A stretch of DNA of 64,000 nt from an uncultured Clostridia bacterium (lineage in GTDB: Bacteria; Bacillota; Clostridia; Oscillospirales; Feifaniaceae). Below, in pieces: positions 44,937 to 54,513 of this stretch. Position 1 is the first letter of the stretch; every line of letters begins with the position of its first letter. The stretch lies in NCBI GenBank assembly GCA_944376235.1, contig CALWCA010000003.1, positions 105,080-169,079 on the forward strand. The letters run 5' to 3'. Under the pieces are notes generated by a model. It did no database searches, had not been told where the DNA came from, and saw nothing but the letters and a program-made list of their open reading frames with translations. A program made the position numbers and the translations under genes.

Positions 44937-46739
44937 ATGAAATCAAAACAGCTATCCGCTTCAACAATTCAGATTCTGGCGGCGGTCACTGCCTTTGCCG
45001 GCATTGTGTTTTTGATGTGGATAAGCGTTTACAGCGCCGATGACTTTTGGTATTCCACCTTTCTCGACGGGGGCCTTGCCAGCTTTCTCGAGCTCACGAA
45101 GTATCACTATGAGATTTTTAACGGCCGTGTGCTCGTCCATCTTGCGGCACAGCTTATTTTGCACCTGGGGAACTGGGCGTTTTCCCTTGTGGGCTTGCTT
45201 TGCTGTGCAGCAATCCCGCTTGCGGCGCTCAGGGCGGCGCAACGGCCGCGCTCGCAGGCTGCGGCATGTCTTGCCGTGTTTGGGGTGGGCGTGCTGGCGC
45301 TGCCAAGGGAGCTGCTTGTGGAGGGCCTGTTTTGGAGATCGGCCTTTTGCAACTATGTTTTGCCCACCGCTATGGTCGCGGGGGAGCTGCTCGTGCTCGT
45401 GCGTGTGACGGGCCCGGGGAAAACGCGATTTGGCGCCTTCCCGGCCTGTGTCCTTGCAGGGTTTTTGTGCGGCGCCACGACCGAGCAGTCGGGCCTTGTG
45501 GCCATGGCTGCCGCGGGGTTGGTGGGGCTTTGGTGCCTTGTCAAAAATCGCCGCAAGCTCGCCTATCCGGCTGTCGCCCTGCTCTGCTCTGCGGCGGGGC
45601 TGATGACCGTCTTCCTGTCTCCGGCAACCTATAGCCGTTTTTTCCGCGAGACCAAGGCGGCAAAGCTTTCAAGCTTTTTCGATTCCCTGCAAAGCGGGCT
45701 GGAAAGTCAGGCGGCACTCTTTGCCGCAGGCCGTACGGCGTCGATTCTGCTTGCGCTGCTCTTCCTCTTTACCGCTCTTGCGCTGATGCGAACAACAGAA
45801 AAGCGGGAGCTGCCCTTGGCCGCAGGGGGGCTTTCCATGGCGGCGGCGCTGCTTTCGCCCTTTCTCCCGAAAGGCGTGCAGACGGCGTGCTACGCCCTCT
45901 TGCTTGCGCTGCTTTTGCTTTGGGCAGTGGCGCTTACCTCCGTTTCAAGATGTGTGGAGGGGCTTTTGCTTTTGCTGACGCTGACCTCGGTGCTTGTGAT
46001 GCTGCCGACCAAGAGCCTCAGTGCAAGAGTGCTGCTGCCGGCGTTTTTGTATGCCCTTGCGGCAGCCGCGCTTCTCCTGTCGGGGGAGCTGTCAGCCATG
46101 AAGCCCATTGTGCAGACTGCTGCACTCCCGGCTGCCGTTTTGGGGGTTTTCCTTTTTCGCCTGCCTTTTTTTTCCGGCTGCTGGGGAAACTATGTGACCG
46201 ACCGTCTGAACGCATCGGCGGCAGACGAGGCACACGAGACGGGCGTGCTCTATTACTGTCTTGACTACGATATGGACTGCACATATACCAAGCCCTTTGA
46301 CGACGGCTATTATTATAACACCTACCTTGAGTCCGAGGGGCTTGCCCCCGATACAACGGTCTATTTTTACGGCGAGGGAAGGCCTGTGATATATGTCAAC
46401 GGGGAGCGCATCTCCTCTCCCGCCTTTCCCGACGGGGAGGGCGGCTGGATGCTGCCTTTGCGCGACATTGTGGAGCCGATGGGAGGCAGCGTTGAATTGA
46501 GGGCAACCGGCGTCATCGTACACTTTCCAGACAGGGAGGTTGTCGTCACCTACATGCTGTCCCACGAGGCGCAGATCGCCTGGACCGATGCCGACGGCAG
46601 CAGCCGAAAGCTCGATGTGCCAAAACCGGAGCACTACTTTGAAATGCTGATTGGGGAGCGTGCCTATACCGAGGCTTTTGGGCTGACCGTGAGCAGCAGC
46701 AGCGACGGCATGAGATTGGACGTCACGGCTCCAGATTAG
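44937..46739 (+). CDS. Large polytopic membrane protein (DUF6056-like) with C-terminal copper-amine-oxidase-N-like domain
   Basis: 600 residues. About ten membrane segments (residues 10-410). The first loop has S-A-D-D-F-W-Y-S-T-F then Y-H-Y-E-x-x-N-G-R-V-L-V-H, the pattern I associate with DUF6056 polytopic proteins; an acidic D-D after helix 1 recalls lipid-linked glycosyltransferases. From about 480 a soluble domain with V-Y-V-N-G-E-R-I, then P-L-R-D-I-V-E-P-M-G-G, resembles the stalk-like copper amine oxidase N domain. GGAGGTGAG precedes the ATG. It is inserted between dxr and rseP. Function unknown; possibly envelope polysaccharide. Confidence 0.65.
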   Translation: MKSKQLSASTIQILAAVTAFAGIVFLMWISVYSADDFWYSTFLDGGLASFLELTKYHYEIFNGRVLVHLAAQLILHLGNWAFSLVGLLCCAAIPLAALRAAQRPRSQAAACLAVFGVGVLALPRELLVEGLFWRSAFCNYVLPTAMVAGELLVLVRVTGPGKTRFGAFPACVLAGFLCGATTEQSGLVAMAAAGLVGLWCLVKNRRKLAYPAVALLCSAAGLMTVFLSPATYSRFFRETKAAKLSSFFDSLQSGLESQAALFAAGRTASILLALLFLFTALALMRTTEKRELPLAAGGLSMAAALLSPFLPKGVQTACYALLLALLLLWAVALTSVSRCVEGLLLLLTLTSVLVMLPTKSLSARVLLPAFLYALAAAALLLSGELSAMKPIVQTAALPAAVLGVFLFRLPFFSGCWGNYVTDRLNASAADEAHETGVLYYCLDYDMDCTYTKPFDDGYYYNTYLESEGLAPDTTVYFYGEGRPVIYVNGERISSPAFPDGEGGWMLPLRDIVEPMGGSVELRATGVIVHFPDREVVVTYMLSHEAQIAWTDADGSSRKLDVPKPEHYFEMLIGERAYTEAFGLTVSSSSDGMRLDVTAPD

Positions 46740-47165
46740 GGAAAAGACCTGCTGCTGTTTGCTTTGCAAAAGACTTTTTGCAAATGGAGGAGCTGCCGCA
46801 CAAACTCTCAAAGGTTTGGCATGAGAGGCATTGAGAAGGTCATAATGAACAAGTCAAAGAAAATAAAAATTACTGCGGCCCAAAGGGAAAAGGGCAGCCT
46901 TCAGGGGAAAACAGGCAGGGAATGCCCTTTTCCCCGGGTCTTTGCGCCTTGGCTTTGCAGCCGGGAAAAGCGGCCGCAGGGCTTTGTGCGGGAGAGAGGG
47001 GATTTTTCTTTTTGCCAACCGCACCGCGCGCTCCGGCCGGCGGCGTTTGCGCGCTGTGCTCTGACACAGGAGAGACTTGTCATCGTCTTGTGGCAGGCCT
47101 TGGTGTGTGCTATACTTTGATGCAGAGAGGCGCCCGAAGGGAAGTTGGAAAGGGGGCTGACTGTG
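46740..47165. other. Intergenic region before the second deaminase
   Basis: 426 bases with no supported gene. It contains a G/A-rich hairpin with 12-bp arms at 46885-46896 and 46923-46934 (no T-run), and the promoter TTGTGG-N17-TATACT at 47088-47116. Nothing else recognised. Confidence 0.6.
47088..47116 (+). promoter_or_regulatory. Promoter of the second cytidine-deaminase-like gene
   Basis: TTGTGG (weak -35), 17 bases, TATACT (47111-47116). Confidence 0.55.
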
Positions 47166-47564
47166 ATGATGCTTTTAACGGAAAGAGACCGTGAGCTGAT
47201 TGCACGGGCACAAGAAGCAATACGGCTCAATTACGACGAAAAAACCCAACGGCACACTGTGGGGGCTGCGCTGCGCTGCAAAAGCGGGGAAATTTATGTT
47301 GGCGTCAACGTTTACTCCCTGCACGGCGCATGCGCAGAGCAGGTCGCCATAGGAGCTGCTGTCACGCATGGGGAAAGAGATTTTGAAACGATTGTTGCGG
47401 TTCGGGGAAGAAGGGGAGAAGAAATCATACCGCCGTGTGGGAACTGCCGTCAGATTTTGCGCGACTATATGCCGGATTGTGACGTGATCCTTTCAACGGA
47501 TGAGGGGAATTTTAAGGTCAGGGCGAGCGACCTACTGCCTTTTTCCCATCAGATGGAGGATTGA
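47166..47564 (+). CDS. Cytidine/blasticidin-S deaminase-like protein
   Basis: 132 residues. Zinc motifs H-G-A-C-A-E-Q near 55 and P-P-C-G-N-C-R-Q near 90 place it in the cytidine-deaminase superfamily; the sequence is nearer to blasticidin-S deaminase-type proteins than to the cdd gene at 14.6 kb. Substrate uncertain: free nucleoside or an aminated compound. AAAGGGGG precedes the ATG at 47166. It is part of the segment separating dxr from rseP. Confidence 0.8.
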   Translation: MMLLTERDRELIARAQEAIRLNYDEKTQRHTVGAALRCKSGEIYVGVNVYSLHGACAEQVAIGAAVTHGERDFETIVAVRGRRGEEIIPPCGNCRQILRDYMPDCDVILSTDEGNFKVRASDLLPFSHQMED

Positions 47565-47988
47565 AAAGCTACACCCCGATGTCCCGTTGCCGATGGCTTG
47601 GGCAGGGGGGTGGATGGTGGGTGGAATGTCGAGCGCCTTATGGAGGCATCCTTTTTTCGAGGCGCACCCTTGAAGGGAAAAACGCGGCTTGCGTTTGCCA
47701 AAGGACAGCACCTTTTTCCGGCGTCACTGGCGCCGCAGCATAGCAATGCAAAAGGCCAACTGGGCCATACGGCCGCGGCGCAGGTACAGGGTTTGATGCC
47801 CCAAAGCACATAGGAGGGGGATGGATGCCAGAGTGGCAAATACCTGCCGCCCTGAAAAGGGCTGTGTTGTTAGGCGGCAGGGCGAAGCGGCCCTGTTCCT
47901 TTTGAAGAATGGGATTTGACGCGTGCCCTCTTTTGAAAGGGCTTTTTGATGGAATTTCTTTTTTCAGTGAGTGAGGAGGAGATGCAAT
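47565..47988. other. Intergenic region before rseP
   Basis: 424 bases without a supported gene. Two hairpins: one GC-rich (about 47848-47881, CCTGCCGCC with GGCGGCAGG) and one small hairpin followed by T5 (47925-47947), which may end a transcript just before rseP. No clear promoter seen. Confidence 0.55.
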
Positions 47989-49014
47989 CTGATTTCAGCC
48001 ATTCTTATTTTTGGCATTTTGATTTTTTCCCATGAGCTGGGCCATTTTCTGGCGGCCCGGTGGGCGGGGGTGACGGTGCTGGAATTTTCCATCGGCATGG
48101 GCCCTGTGCTGTGGCGGTGGAAAAAGGACGAGACCGACTACTCGCTGCGCCTGCTTCCCATCGGCGGCTTTGTGCGCATGGACGGGGAAGAGGGGGAGCC
48201 TTCGGCGCTCGAGCCTGCCGCTTCCCGCAAGACCGTTTCTTTCCGCGAGGTGTCTGTGGGGCGCCGGGTTGTCATCGTGGCAGCAGGCGCAGCCATGAAC
48301 CTGCTGCTTGCCCTGCTTGTCATGGTGGCGCTTGTGGCCTCGACAGAGGCGATTGGGAGCACCACGGTTGCCGAGTATCAGGAGGGAAACCTCTCGGCGG
48401 CGGGCGGGCTTCAGATTGACGATACCATCCTCGAAATCAACGGGCGCCGTATCCGTATCAGCACCGACGTGGCCTATGCCCTCATTCACAGCCAGGGAGA
48501 GCCCTGCGATATCCTGGTGCAGCGAGATGGGGAGACCGTGGCACTGTCGGGAGTCTCTTTCCCGGTCGATGAGCAGACCGGCAGCGCCGTCATCGACTTT
48601 TATTTTTACCGGGCGCCCTTTACCCCGGCAACCGTTTTGCATGAGGCGTTTTTTCGATGTGTGACCATGATGCGTGAAATTTACTGGTCTTTGGGCGGGA
48701 TGTTTACAGGGGAGGTTTCGATCGACGATTTGACCGGCCCCGTGGGCACCACCCAGGCAATCAGCGAGGTTTCAAAACAGGGCATGGCGGCGCTGACCTA
48801 CTTTGCGGTGTTTATCAGCATCAATCTGGGAATTGTCAATCTGTTGCCCATCCCGGCTCTGGACGGAGGGCGGCTGTTCCTTTTGCTCGTCGAAAAGCTG
48901 CGCGGAAAGCCCATTTCTGCAGAGCTTGAGGGCGGCATCAACCTGATTGGATTTGCCCTGCTCATGCTGCTGGTGATCTTCGTCACCTGGCGCGACATCA
49001 GGGCGCTCTTTTAG
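47989..49014 (+). CDS. rseP: Site-2 protease RseP/RasP
   Basis: 341 residues if CTG at 47989 is used. The zinc motif H-E-L-G-H lies near 14 in the first membrane segment, a PDZ-like domain at about 115-200, and L-D-G-G in the final segment supplies the aspartate ligand. It cuts membrane-bound anti-sigma factors and signal peptides. The only Shine-Dalgarno is AGGAGG at 47974-47979, nine bases before CTG. The upstream GTG at 47971 lies before this site and immediately after a stop codon. I choose CTG; GTG is the alternative. Confidence 0.9.
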   Translation: MISAILIFGILIFSHELGHFLAARWAGVTVLEFSIGMGPVLWRWKKDETDYSLRLLPIGGFVRMDGEEGEPSALEPAASRKTVSFREVSVGRRVVIVAAGAAMNLLLALLVMVALVASTEAIGSTTVAEYQEGNLSAAGGLQIDDTILEINGRRIRISTDVAYALIHSQGEPCDILVQRDGETVALSGVSFPVDEQTGSAVIDFYFYRAPFTPATVLHEAFFRCVTMMREIYWSLGGMFTGEVSIDDLTGPVGTTQAISEVSKQGMAALTYFAVFISINLGIVNLLPIPALDGGRLFLLLVEKLRGKPISAELEGGINLIGFALLMLLVIFVTWRDIRALF

Positions 49015-49026
49015 AAGGGGATTTGC

Positions 49027-50103
49027 ATGGGACATCAAACAAGACAAATTACGGTGCGCGGCCTTGCCATCGGAGGCGGCGCCCCGGTCGTGGTTCAGTC
49101 TATGACCAACACAAAAACGGCTGATGTGGACTCCACGCTTGTGCAAATCAGCCGTCTGCAGCAGGCCGGCTGTCAGATGGTGCGGCTTGCCGTGCCCGAC
49201 ATGGAAGCGGCGCAGGCCCTTGCACAAATCCGCAGGCAGACCGATATGCCGCTTGTGGCAGACATCCATTTTGACTATCGTCTGGCGCTGGCTTCGGTGC
49301 AGGCCGGGGTGGACAAAATCCGCCTCAACCCGGGCAACATCGGGGGAGCTGACCGGGTGCGTCAGGTGGCAATGGCCTGCAAAGAGAGAGGCATTCCCAT
49401 CCGCATCGGGGTCAACAGCGGCTCGGTGGAAAAGGGTTTGCTGGAACAATACGGGGGGCCGCGCCCGCAGGCGCTTGTGGAGAGCGCACTGCGCCATGTG
49501 GCGCTGCTCGAGCAGGCCGGCTTTTTTGACATTGTCGTTTCCATCAAGGCCTCCAGCGTCCCCGACATGGTGCAGGCCAACCGCCTGCTGGCGCAGCGCT
49601 GTGGCTACGCCATCCATCTGGGCGTCACAGAGGCAGGGACGCCGGCGTCCGGCGTTGTCAAGTCGGCGGTTGGCATCGGCGCGCTGCTGCTTGACGGCAT
49701 TGGCGACACCATCCGCGTTTCGCTGACGGCAGACCCCGTGGAGGAGGTGCCGGCGGCCTTTCGCATTCTGCAGGCCTGCGGCCTGCGGCCAAACGCGCCG
49801 GAGCTGGTCTCCTGTCCCACCTGCGGACGTACCAGCATCGACCTCATCTCGCTTGCAAACCGGGTTGAGCAGGCCATTTCAAAGCGCAGCCTGCCCATAA
49901 AGGTGGCGGTGATGGGCTGCGTGGTCAACGGTCCGGGCGAGGCCCGGGAGGCCGATGTCGGCATTGCGGGCGGAAAGGGAGAGGGCGTGCTCTTCTCAAA
50001 GGGGAAAATTTTGAAAAAGGTCCCCGAGGAGCGGCTTTTTGATGCGCTGATGCATGAGCTTGACGTCATGGAGGCGCAGAGAGCCGGCCGGGAACAGGAT
50101 TGA
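49027..50103 (+). CDS. ispG: 4-hydroxy-3-methylbut-2-enyl diphosphate synthase
   Basis: 358 residues. TIM-barrel start with V-Q-S-M-T-N-T-x-T, then cluster cysteines in S-C-P-T-C-G-R (about 262-265) and M-G-C-V-V-N-G-P-G-E-A (about 298). It makes HMBPP from MEcPP with a [4Fe-4S] cluster. It is 12 bases after rseP. Short loop form, as in most bacteria. Confidence 0.96.
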   Translation: MGHQTRQITVRGLAIGGGAPVVVQSMTNTKTADVDSTLVQISRLQQAGCQMVRLAVPDMEAAQALAQIRRQTDMPLVADIHFDYRLALASVQAGVDKIRLNPGNIGGADRVRQVAMACKERGIPIRIGVNSGSVEKGLLEQYGGPRPQALVESALRHVALLEQAGFFDIVVSIKASSVPDMVQANRLLAQRCGYAIHLGVTEAGTPASGVVKSAVGIGALLLDGIGDTIRVSLTADPVEEVPAAFRILQACGLRPNAPELVSCPTCGRTSIDLISLANRVEQAISKRSLPIKVAVMGCVVNGPGEAREADVGIAGGKGEGVLFSKGKILKKVPEERLFDALMHELDVMEAQRAGREQD

Positions 50104-50199
50104 CCGGCAATTGACGAATGACACAGATGCACACGGGCGGCCCCTTTGGCCGTTTGCCGCCGGGGGCGTTCGCGTGCTTTGCTTTTGAAGGGGACTGGC

Positions 50200-53100
50200 A
50201 TGAACAAGGCATTTTCAGAGCTGTTTTGTGAATATCCGTGCCGTTGCGAGGCGTTGCGAAGCGCCGAGGTGACAGGCGTTCGCCTGGAGCGGGAAAGGCA
50301 TCTGCTGGAAGTTTGGCTGTCGTGTGGGAGCTATCTGGACAAGCTGGAGCTTCAGAATGCCAAGCGGGAAATTGAGCGTCTTTACGGGGTGGAGGATTTG
50401 ATTGTCCACTGCCGGTATGAGGGGCTTGAGCTCACGCCCGCCTATGCTCCTATGCTGGCGCAGCATCTCGGGCTTGTCTGCCCTGCCTGCCGGGGCTTTC
50501 TGGAGGATGCCGTGATGAGCGTGCAGCAAAACTTTGTCACGCTCGAGCTGCTTCACGGGGGCGGCGAGACCCTGCTTCGCACGGGCGCTGCGGCCCTGCT
50601 GTCTGCGCTGCTTGAGGAGGAGTTTGGAAAACGCTACGAGGTGCGCTTTGAGGGGCGCCTTGAACTTGAGCAGCTTTCGGAGACGGCGCAGCAGGAGCTG
50701 CTGTCGGTGGAGCAGGCTGCCCGGAAGGCAGTCAGGGCGCGCAGCGCCTCGGCCCGCGCCAGGGGAGATGTCCTGTTTGGCAGGGCGGTTGGAACCGAGT
50801 GTACCCCCTTGCGGGAAATCGACATTGACAATGGCAGCGTGACGGTGTGCGGAGAGGTATTTGGACTGGATTCGCGCGTTTCCAAAAACGGGAAAACGGC
50901 CATTATCTCCTTTAATGTGACCGACGGCACCTCGTCTTTTCCCGTCAAGCTCTTTCCGGCGGCCGAAAAGTCCGGGGAGCTGCTGGCGGCCCTTAAGGAC
51001 GGCCTGTATATCCGGCTGCGCGGTGATGTACAGATGGATCGGTACACCAACGAGCTCGGCATTGTGGCAAGGGATATTGTACGCGCCGAAAAGCCGGTGC
51101 GCACTGACGACGCCCCACAAAAGCGGGTGGAGCTCCATCTGCACACCACCATGAGCCAGATGGACGCCGTGACGCCGGTGCAGGCCTATCTCGAGCGCGC
51201 CGCACAGTGGGGGCATCCCGCCATCGCCATCACCGACCACGGCGTGCTGCAGGCCTATCCCGACGCCTGCAACGGTGCCAAAAAAGCGGGATTTACAGGG
51301 AAAATCCTCTATGGCATGGAGGCCTATTACATCCGGGATGAGGACGGCGAAGAGCAGCAAAGCGCCCTGCTTGACGAGGAGTTTGTCATTTTTGACGTCG
51401 AGACCACAGGCCTGTCCTCCAGCGCCGACCGTCTGACCGAGATTGGGGCCGTTTTGGTGGCGAAGGGCCAGGTCCTCGATCGCTTTCAGACCTTTGTGGA
51501 CCCGCAAAGGCCAATTCCTGCGGAAATTACAAAGCTGACGGGCATCACAGATGAAATGGTCAAAGATGCGCCAAAGGAGGGGGATGCGCTGCGCGCCCTG
51601 CTCTCCTTTGCAGGGCACAGAACGCTTGTCGCCCACAATGCGTCGTTTGACATGTCCTTTTTGAGGGCGGCTGCGGCCCGTACGGGGCAGCTGGTGCAAA
51701 ATGCCTTTGCCGACACGCTGGCCATCGCGCGATGTGCGCTGCCGCAGCTCAAAAACCACAAGCTCGACACGTTAGCGGCCCATTTTCAGGTCTCCTTTCG
51801 TCACCACCGTGCCGACGACGATTCAAGGGCCCTGGCCCAGATTTTCTTTGGGCTTGTGGAGATGGGAAAAGAGCGCGGCGCCAGACGGGTGGGCGATTTG
51901 CTGCATGTTTTTGGAAACCGGCGGGATCTGCGCATGGCAAAGACCTTTCACCAGATTATCCTGGTGAAAAATCAGGAGGGCCTGAAAAACCTCTTTCGGC
52001 TGGTGAGCAAATCCAATCTTGAGTATTTTGGCAACAAGCGTCCCAAGATCCCGCGCAGCGAGCTGGTGCGCTGCCGCGAGGGCCTGATTTTGGGGTCTGC
52101 CTGCGAGGCGGGGGAGCTTTTCACGGCCGTTGTGGAGGGAGCGCCGCGCGAGAGACTGCTGGAGATCGCCTCGTTTTACGACTTTCTTGAAATCCAGCCC
52201 CTTGCCAACAACCGCTTTCTCATCGAGCGGGGCTTGGCAAAAGATGAGGAGGAGCTGCGCAATTTCAACCGCATGGTGGTGTCGCTGGGGGAGGAGCTGA
52301 ACATCCCGGTATGCGCCACCTGCGACGCCCACTTTCTCGACCCGGAGGAGGAGATTTTCCGCTCCATTCTGCTGGCGGCCCAAGGCTTTGAAGATGCCGA
52401 CCGGCCGCTTCCCCTGTATTACAGGACGACGCAGGAGATGCTTGAGGAGTTTTCCTACCTGGGTGAGAAAAAAGCCTTTGAGGTGGTGGTGGAAAACACC
52501 AATAAGGTGGCCGGCTGGTGTGAGCAGGTGGTGCCGCTCAAGCAGGGCATGTTCCCCCCTGAAATGCCAGGGGCCGAGCAGGAGCTGCGCGACATCACCT
52601 ATCAGAGGGCGCGCGAGCTCTATGGAGACCCCCTGCCGCAGATGGTGCAGGCGCGCCTGGAGCGCGAGCTCGAGCCCATCATCGGAAACGGCTATGCCGT
52701 GATGTATATGATTGCGCGCCGTCTGGTGCAGGAGTCGCGCAGAAACGGATATCTGGTGGGCTCGAGGGGTTCTGTAGGTTCGTCTATTGCCGCCTACTTT
52801 GCCGGCATCACCGAGGTCAACGCCCTGCCGCCCCACTACGTTTGCCCCAACTGCTTTTATACGCAGTTTGACGAATCCGGCAGCTACGAGGCCGGCTGCG
52901 ACATGCCGGATTTGACCTGTCCGCGCTGCGGCACCCTTTGCCGCAAGGACGGCTTTGACATCCCCTTTGAGACCTTCATGGGCTTTTCGGGCGAAAAGGT
53001 GCCTGATATTGACCTCAACTTCTCGGGGGAGTATCAGACCCAGGCCCACAAGTTTGCCGAATCTCTCTTTGCGAGAGGGCATGTATTCCGCGCCGGAACC

Positions 53101-54420
53101 ATCGCAACGGTTGCGCAGAAGACGGCCTACGGCTATGTAAAAAAGTATCTGGAAGAGCGCGGACGCGTGGTGCCGCGCGCCGAGGAGGAGCGGCTTGTCA
53201 GAGGGTGCACCGGCATCAAGCGCACGACGGGACAGCACCCGGGCGGCATCATGGTGGTGCCGGCGGCGCTCGACATTGAGGACTTCACCCCGGTGCAGCA
53301 TCCGGCCGACGACGCCTCCAAGGACGTGATCACCACCCACTTTGACTATCACGCCATTCACGACAACATCCTCAAGCTCGACATGCTGGGGCACGACGAC
53401 CCGACGGCGCTCAAAATGCTGGGGGATTTGACCGGCCTTGACGTGACGGCGCTTCCCCTGGACGATCCCGAGGTTTTAGCCCTTTTTTCGGGGGTGGAAA
53501 GCCTTGGCCTTCTGGAGGGGGAGGACGTGGGCAAGACGGGCTCCATTGCCATCCCGGAGTTTGGGACGGGCTTTGTGCGCGGCATGCTCGAGCAGACCAA
53601 GCCCACCACGGTAGGGGAGCTGGTGCGTATTTCGGGACTCTCCCACGGCACCGACGTCTGGCTTGGCAATGCCGAGGCCCTCATCCGGCAGGGCATTTGC
53701 ACGCTGCGCGAGGCCATCTGTTGCCGCGACGACATCATGACCTATCTCATTCAAAAGGGCGTGCCAAAGCTCGACAGCTTCAAAATCATGGAGCAGGTGC
53801 GAAAAGGGAAAGGCCTTTCCGACGAGCAGGCGCAGCTCATGCGGGAAAACGGCGTGCCGGACTGGTACATCGGCTCCTGCCGCGCCATCAAGTATATGTT
53901 CCCCAAAGCCCATGCCGTGGCCTATGTCACCATGGCACTGCGCATTGCCTGGTTCAAGGTGCATCACCCTCTGCCCTTTTACGCAACCTACTTTTCCGTT
54001 CGGGCGGACGCCTTTGATTCCAGCGTCATGATTGGAGGCAAGGAGGCGCTCAAGCAGCTCATCCGGGAGATTGATGCCATGGAGAAAAAGACGGCAAAGG
54101 ACGAGGACCGCGCCGTCATCGCCGAGGTCTGTCTGGAAATGCTGGCCAGAGGCTATACTTTCCTGCCGGTCGACCTCTATGCCTCCGACGCGCTGCGCTT
54201 TACCATTGAAAACGGGGCGCTGCGTCCGCCGCTCGGCTCGCTGCCGGGTGTGGGAGAGGCTGCCGCAACGGCTATCGGAGAGGCCAGAAAGCAGGGGCCT
54301 TTCGCCTCTCAGGAGGAACTTGTTTCCAGAGCGCATGTTTCACGCGCTGTGGTGGAGGTTCTGGCGCAAAACGGGGCGCTGGGGGATCTGCCTGCCAGTG
54401 CGCAGCTTTCCCTTTTCTAA
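50200..54420 (+). CDS. polC: DNA polymerase III alpha subunit, Gram-positive type (PolC)
   Basis: 1406 residues, full length. Domain order: N-terminal domain, OB fold (about 215-300), PHP domain with H-L-H-T-T near 311, the proofreading exonuclease with D-V-E-T-T-G-L near 398 inserted within the PHP, a zinc finger with C-P-N-C and C-P-R-C near 880-920, then the polymerase core with the D-I-D-L-N-F-S-G catalytic region near 935. It ends with a helix-hairpin-helix (P-G-V-G-E-A-A). ATG at 50200 after GAAGGGG. In many relatives rimP follows; here the sigma gene does. Confidence 0.97.
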   Translation: MNKAFSELFCEYPCRCEALRSAEVTGVRLERERHLLEVWLSCGSYLDKLELQNAKREIERLYGVEDLIVHCRYEGLELTPAYAPMLAQHLGLVCPACRGFLEDAVMSVQQNFVTLELLHGGGETLLRTGAAALLSALLEEEFGKRYEVRFEGRLELEQLSETAQQELLSVEQAARKAVRARSASARARGDVLFGRAVGTECTPLREIDIDNGSVTVCGEVFGLDSRVSKNGKTAIISFNVTDGTSSFPVKLFPAAEKSGELLAALKDGLYIRLRGDVQMDRYTNELGIVARDIVRAEKPVRTDDAPQKRVELHLHTTMSQMDAVTPVQAYLERAAQWGHPAIAITDHGVLQAYPDACNGAKKAGFTGKILYGMEAYYIRDEDGEEQQSALLDEEFVIFDVETTGLSSSADRLTEIGAVLVAKGQVLDRFQTFVDPQRPIPAEITKLTGITDEMVKDAPKEGDALRALLSFAGHRTLVAHNASFDMSFLRAAAARTGQLVQNAFADTLAIARCALPQLKNHKLDTLAAHFQVSFRHHRADDDSRALAQIFFGLVEMGKERGARRVGDLLHVFGNRRDLRMAKTFHQIILVKNQEGLKNLFRLVSKSNLEYFGNKRPKIPRSELVRCREGLILGSACEAGELFTAVVEGAPRERLLEIASFYDFLEIQPLANNRFLIERGLAKDEEELRNFNRMVVSLGEELNIPVCATCDAHFLDPEEEIFRSILLAAQGFEDADRPLPLYYRTTQEMLEEFSYLGEKKAFEVVVENTNKVAGWCEQVVPLKQGMFPPEMPGAEQELRDITYQRARELYGDPLPQMVQARLERELEPIIGNGYAVMYMIARRLVQESRRNGYLVGSRGSVGSSIAAYFAGITEVNALPPHYVCPNCFYTQFDESGSYEAGCDMPDLTCPRCGTLCRKDGFDIPFETFMGFSGEKVPDIDLNFSGEYQTQAHKFAESLFARGHVFRAGTIATVAQKTAYGYVKKYLEERGRVVPRAEEERLVRGCTGIKRTTGQHPGGIMVVPAALDIEDFTPVQHPADDASKDVITTHFDYHAIHDNILKLDMLGHDDPTALKMLGDLTGLDVTALPLDDPEVLALFSGVESLGLLEGEDVGKTGSIAIPEFGTGFVRGMLEQTKPTTVGELVRISGLSHGTDVWLGNAEALIRQGICTLREAICCRDDIMTYLIQKGVPKLDSFKIMEQVRKGKGLSDEQAQLMRENGVPDWYIGSCRAIKYMFPKAHAVAYVTMALRIAWFKVHHPLPFYATYFSVRADAFDSSVMIGGKEALKQLIREIDAMEKKTAKDEDRAVIAEVCLEMLARGYTFLPVDLYASDALRFTIENGALRPPLGSLPGVGEAAATAIGEARKQGPFASQEELVSRAHVSRAVVEVLAQNGALGDLPASAQLSLF

Positions 54421-54455
54421 AAAATTTAAGTAATTCAAAAATATTCTAAAAATCG

Positions 54456-54484
54456 TTGACAAATGGAATCTTTGCGTGTATACT
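54456..54484 (+). promoter_or_regulatory. Near-consensus promoter of the sigma factor gene
   Basis: TTGACA (54456-54461), 17 bases, TATACT (54479-54484). Confidence 0.9.
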
Positions 54485-54513
54485 ACATCTATGCTAGCGT
54501 GGGGGGAGTGTAA

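Noticed and set aside
46764..47120. 118-codon open frame before the second deaminase
   Set aside because: It overlaps the promoter of the next gene, has no ribosome site and looks compositionally random.
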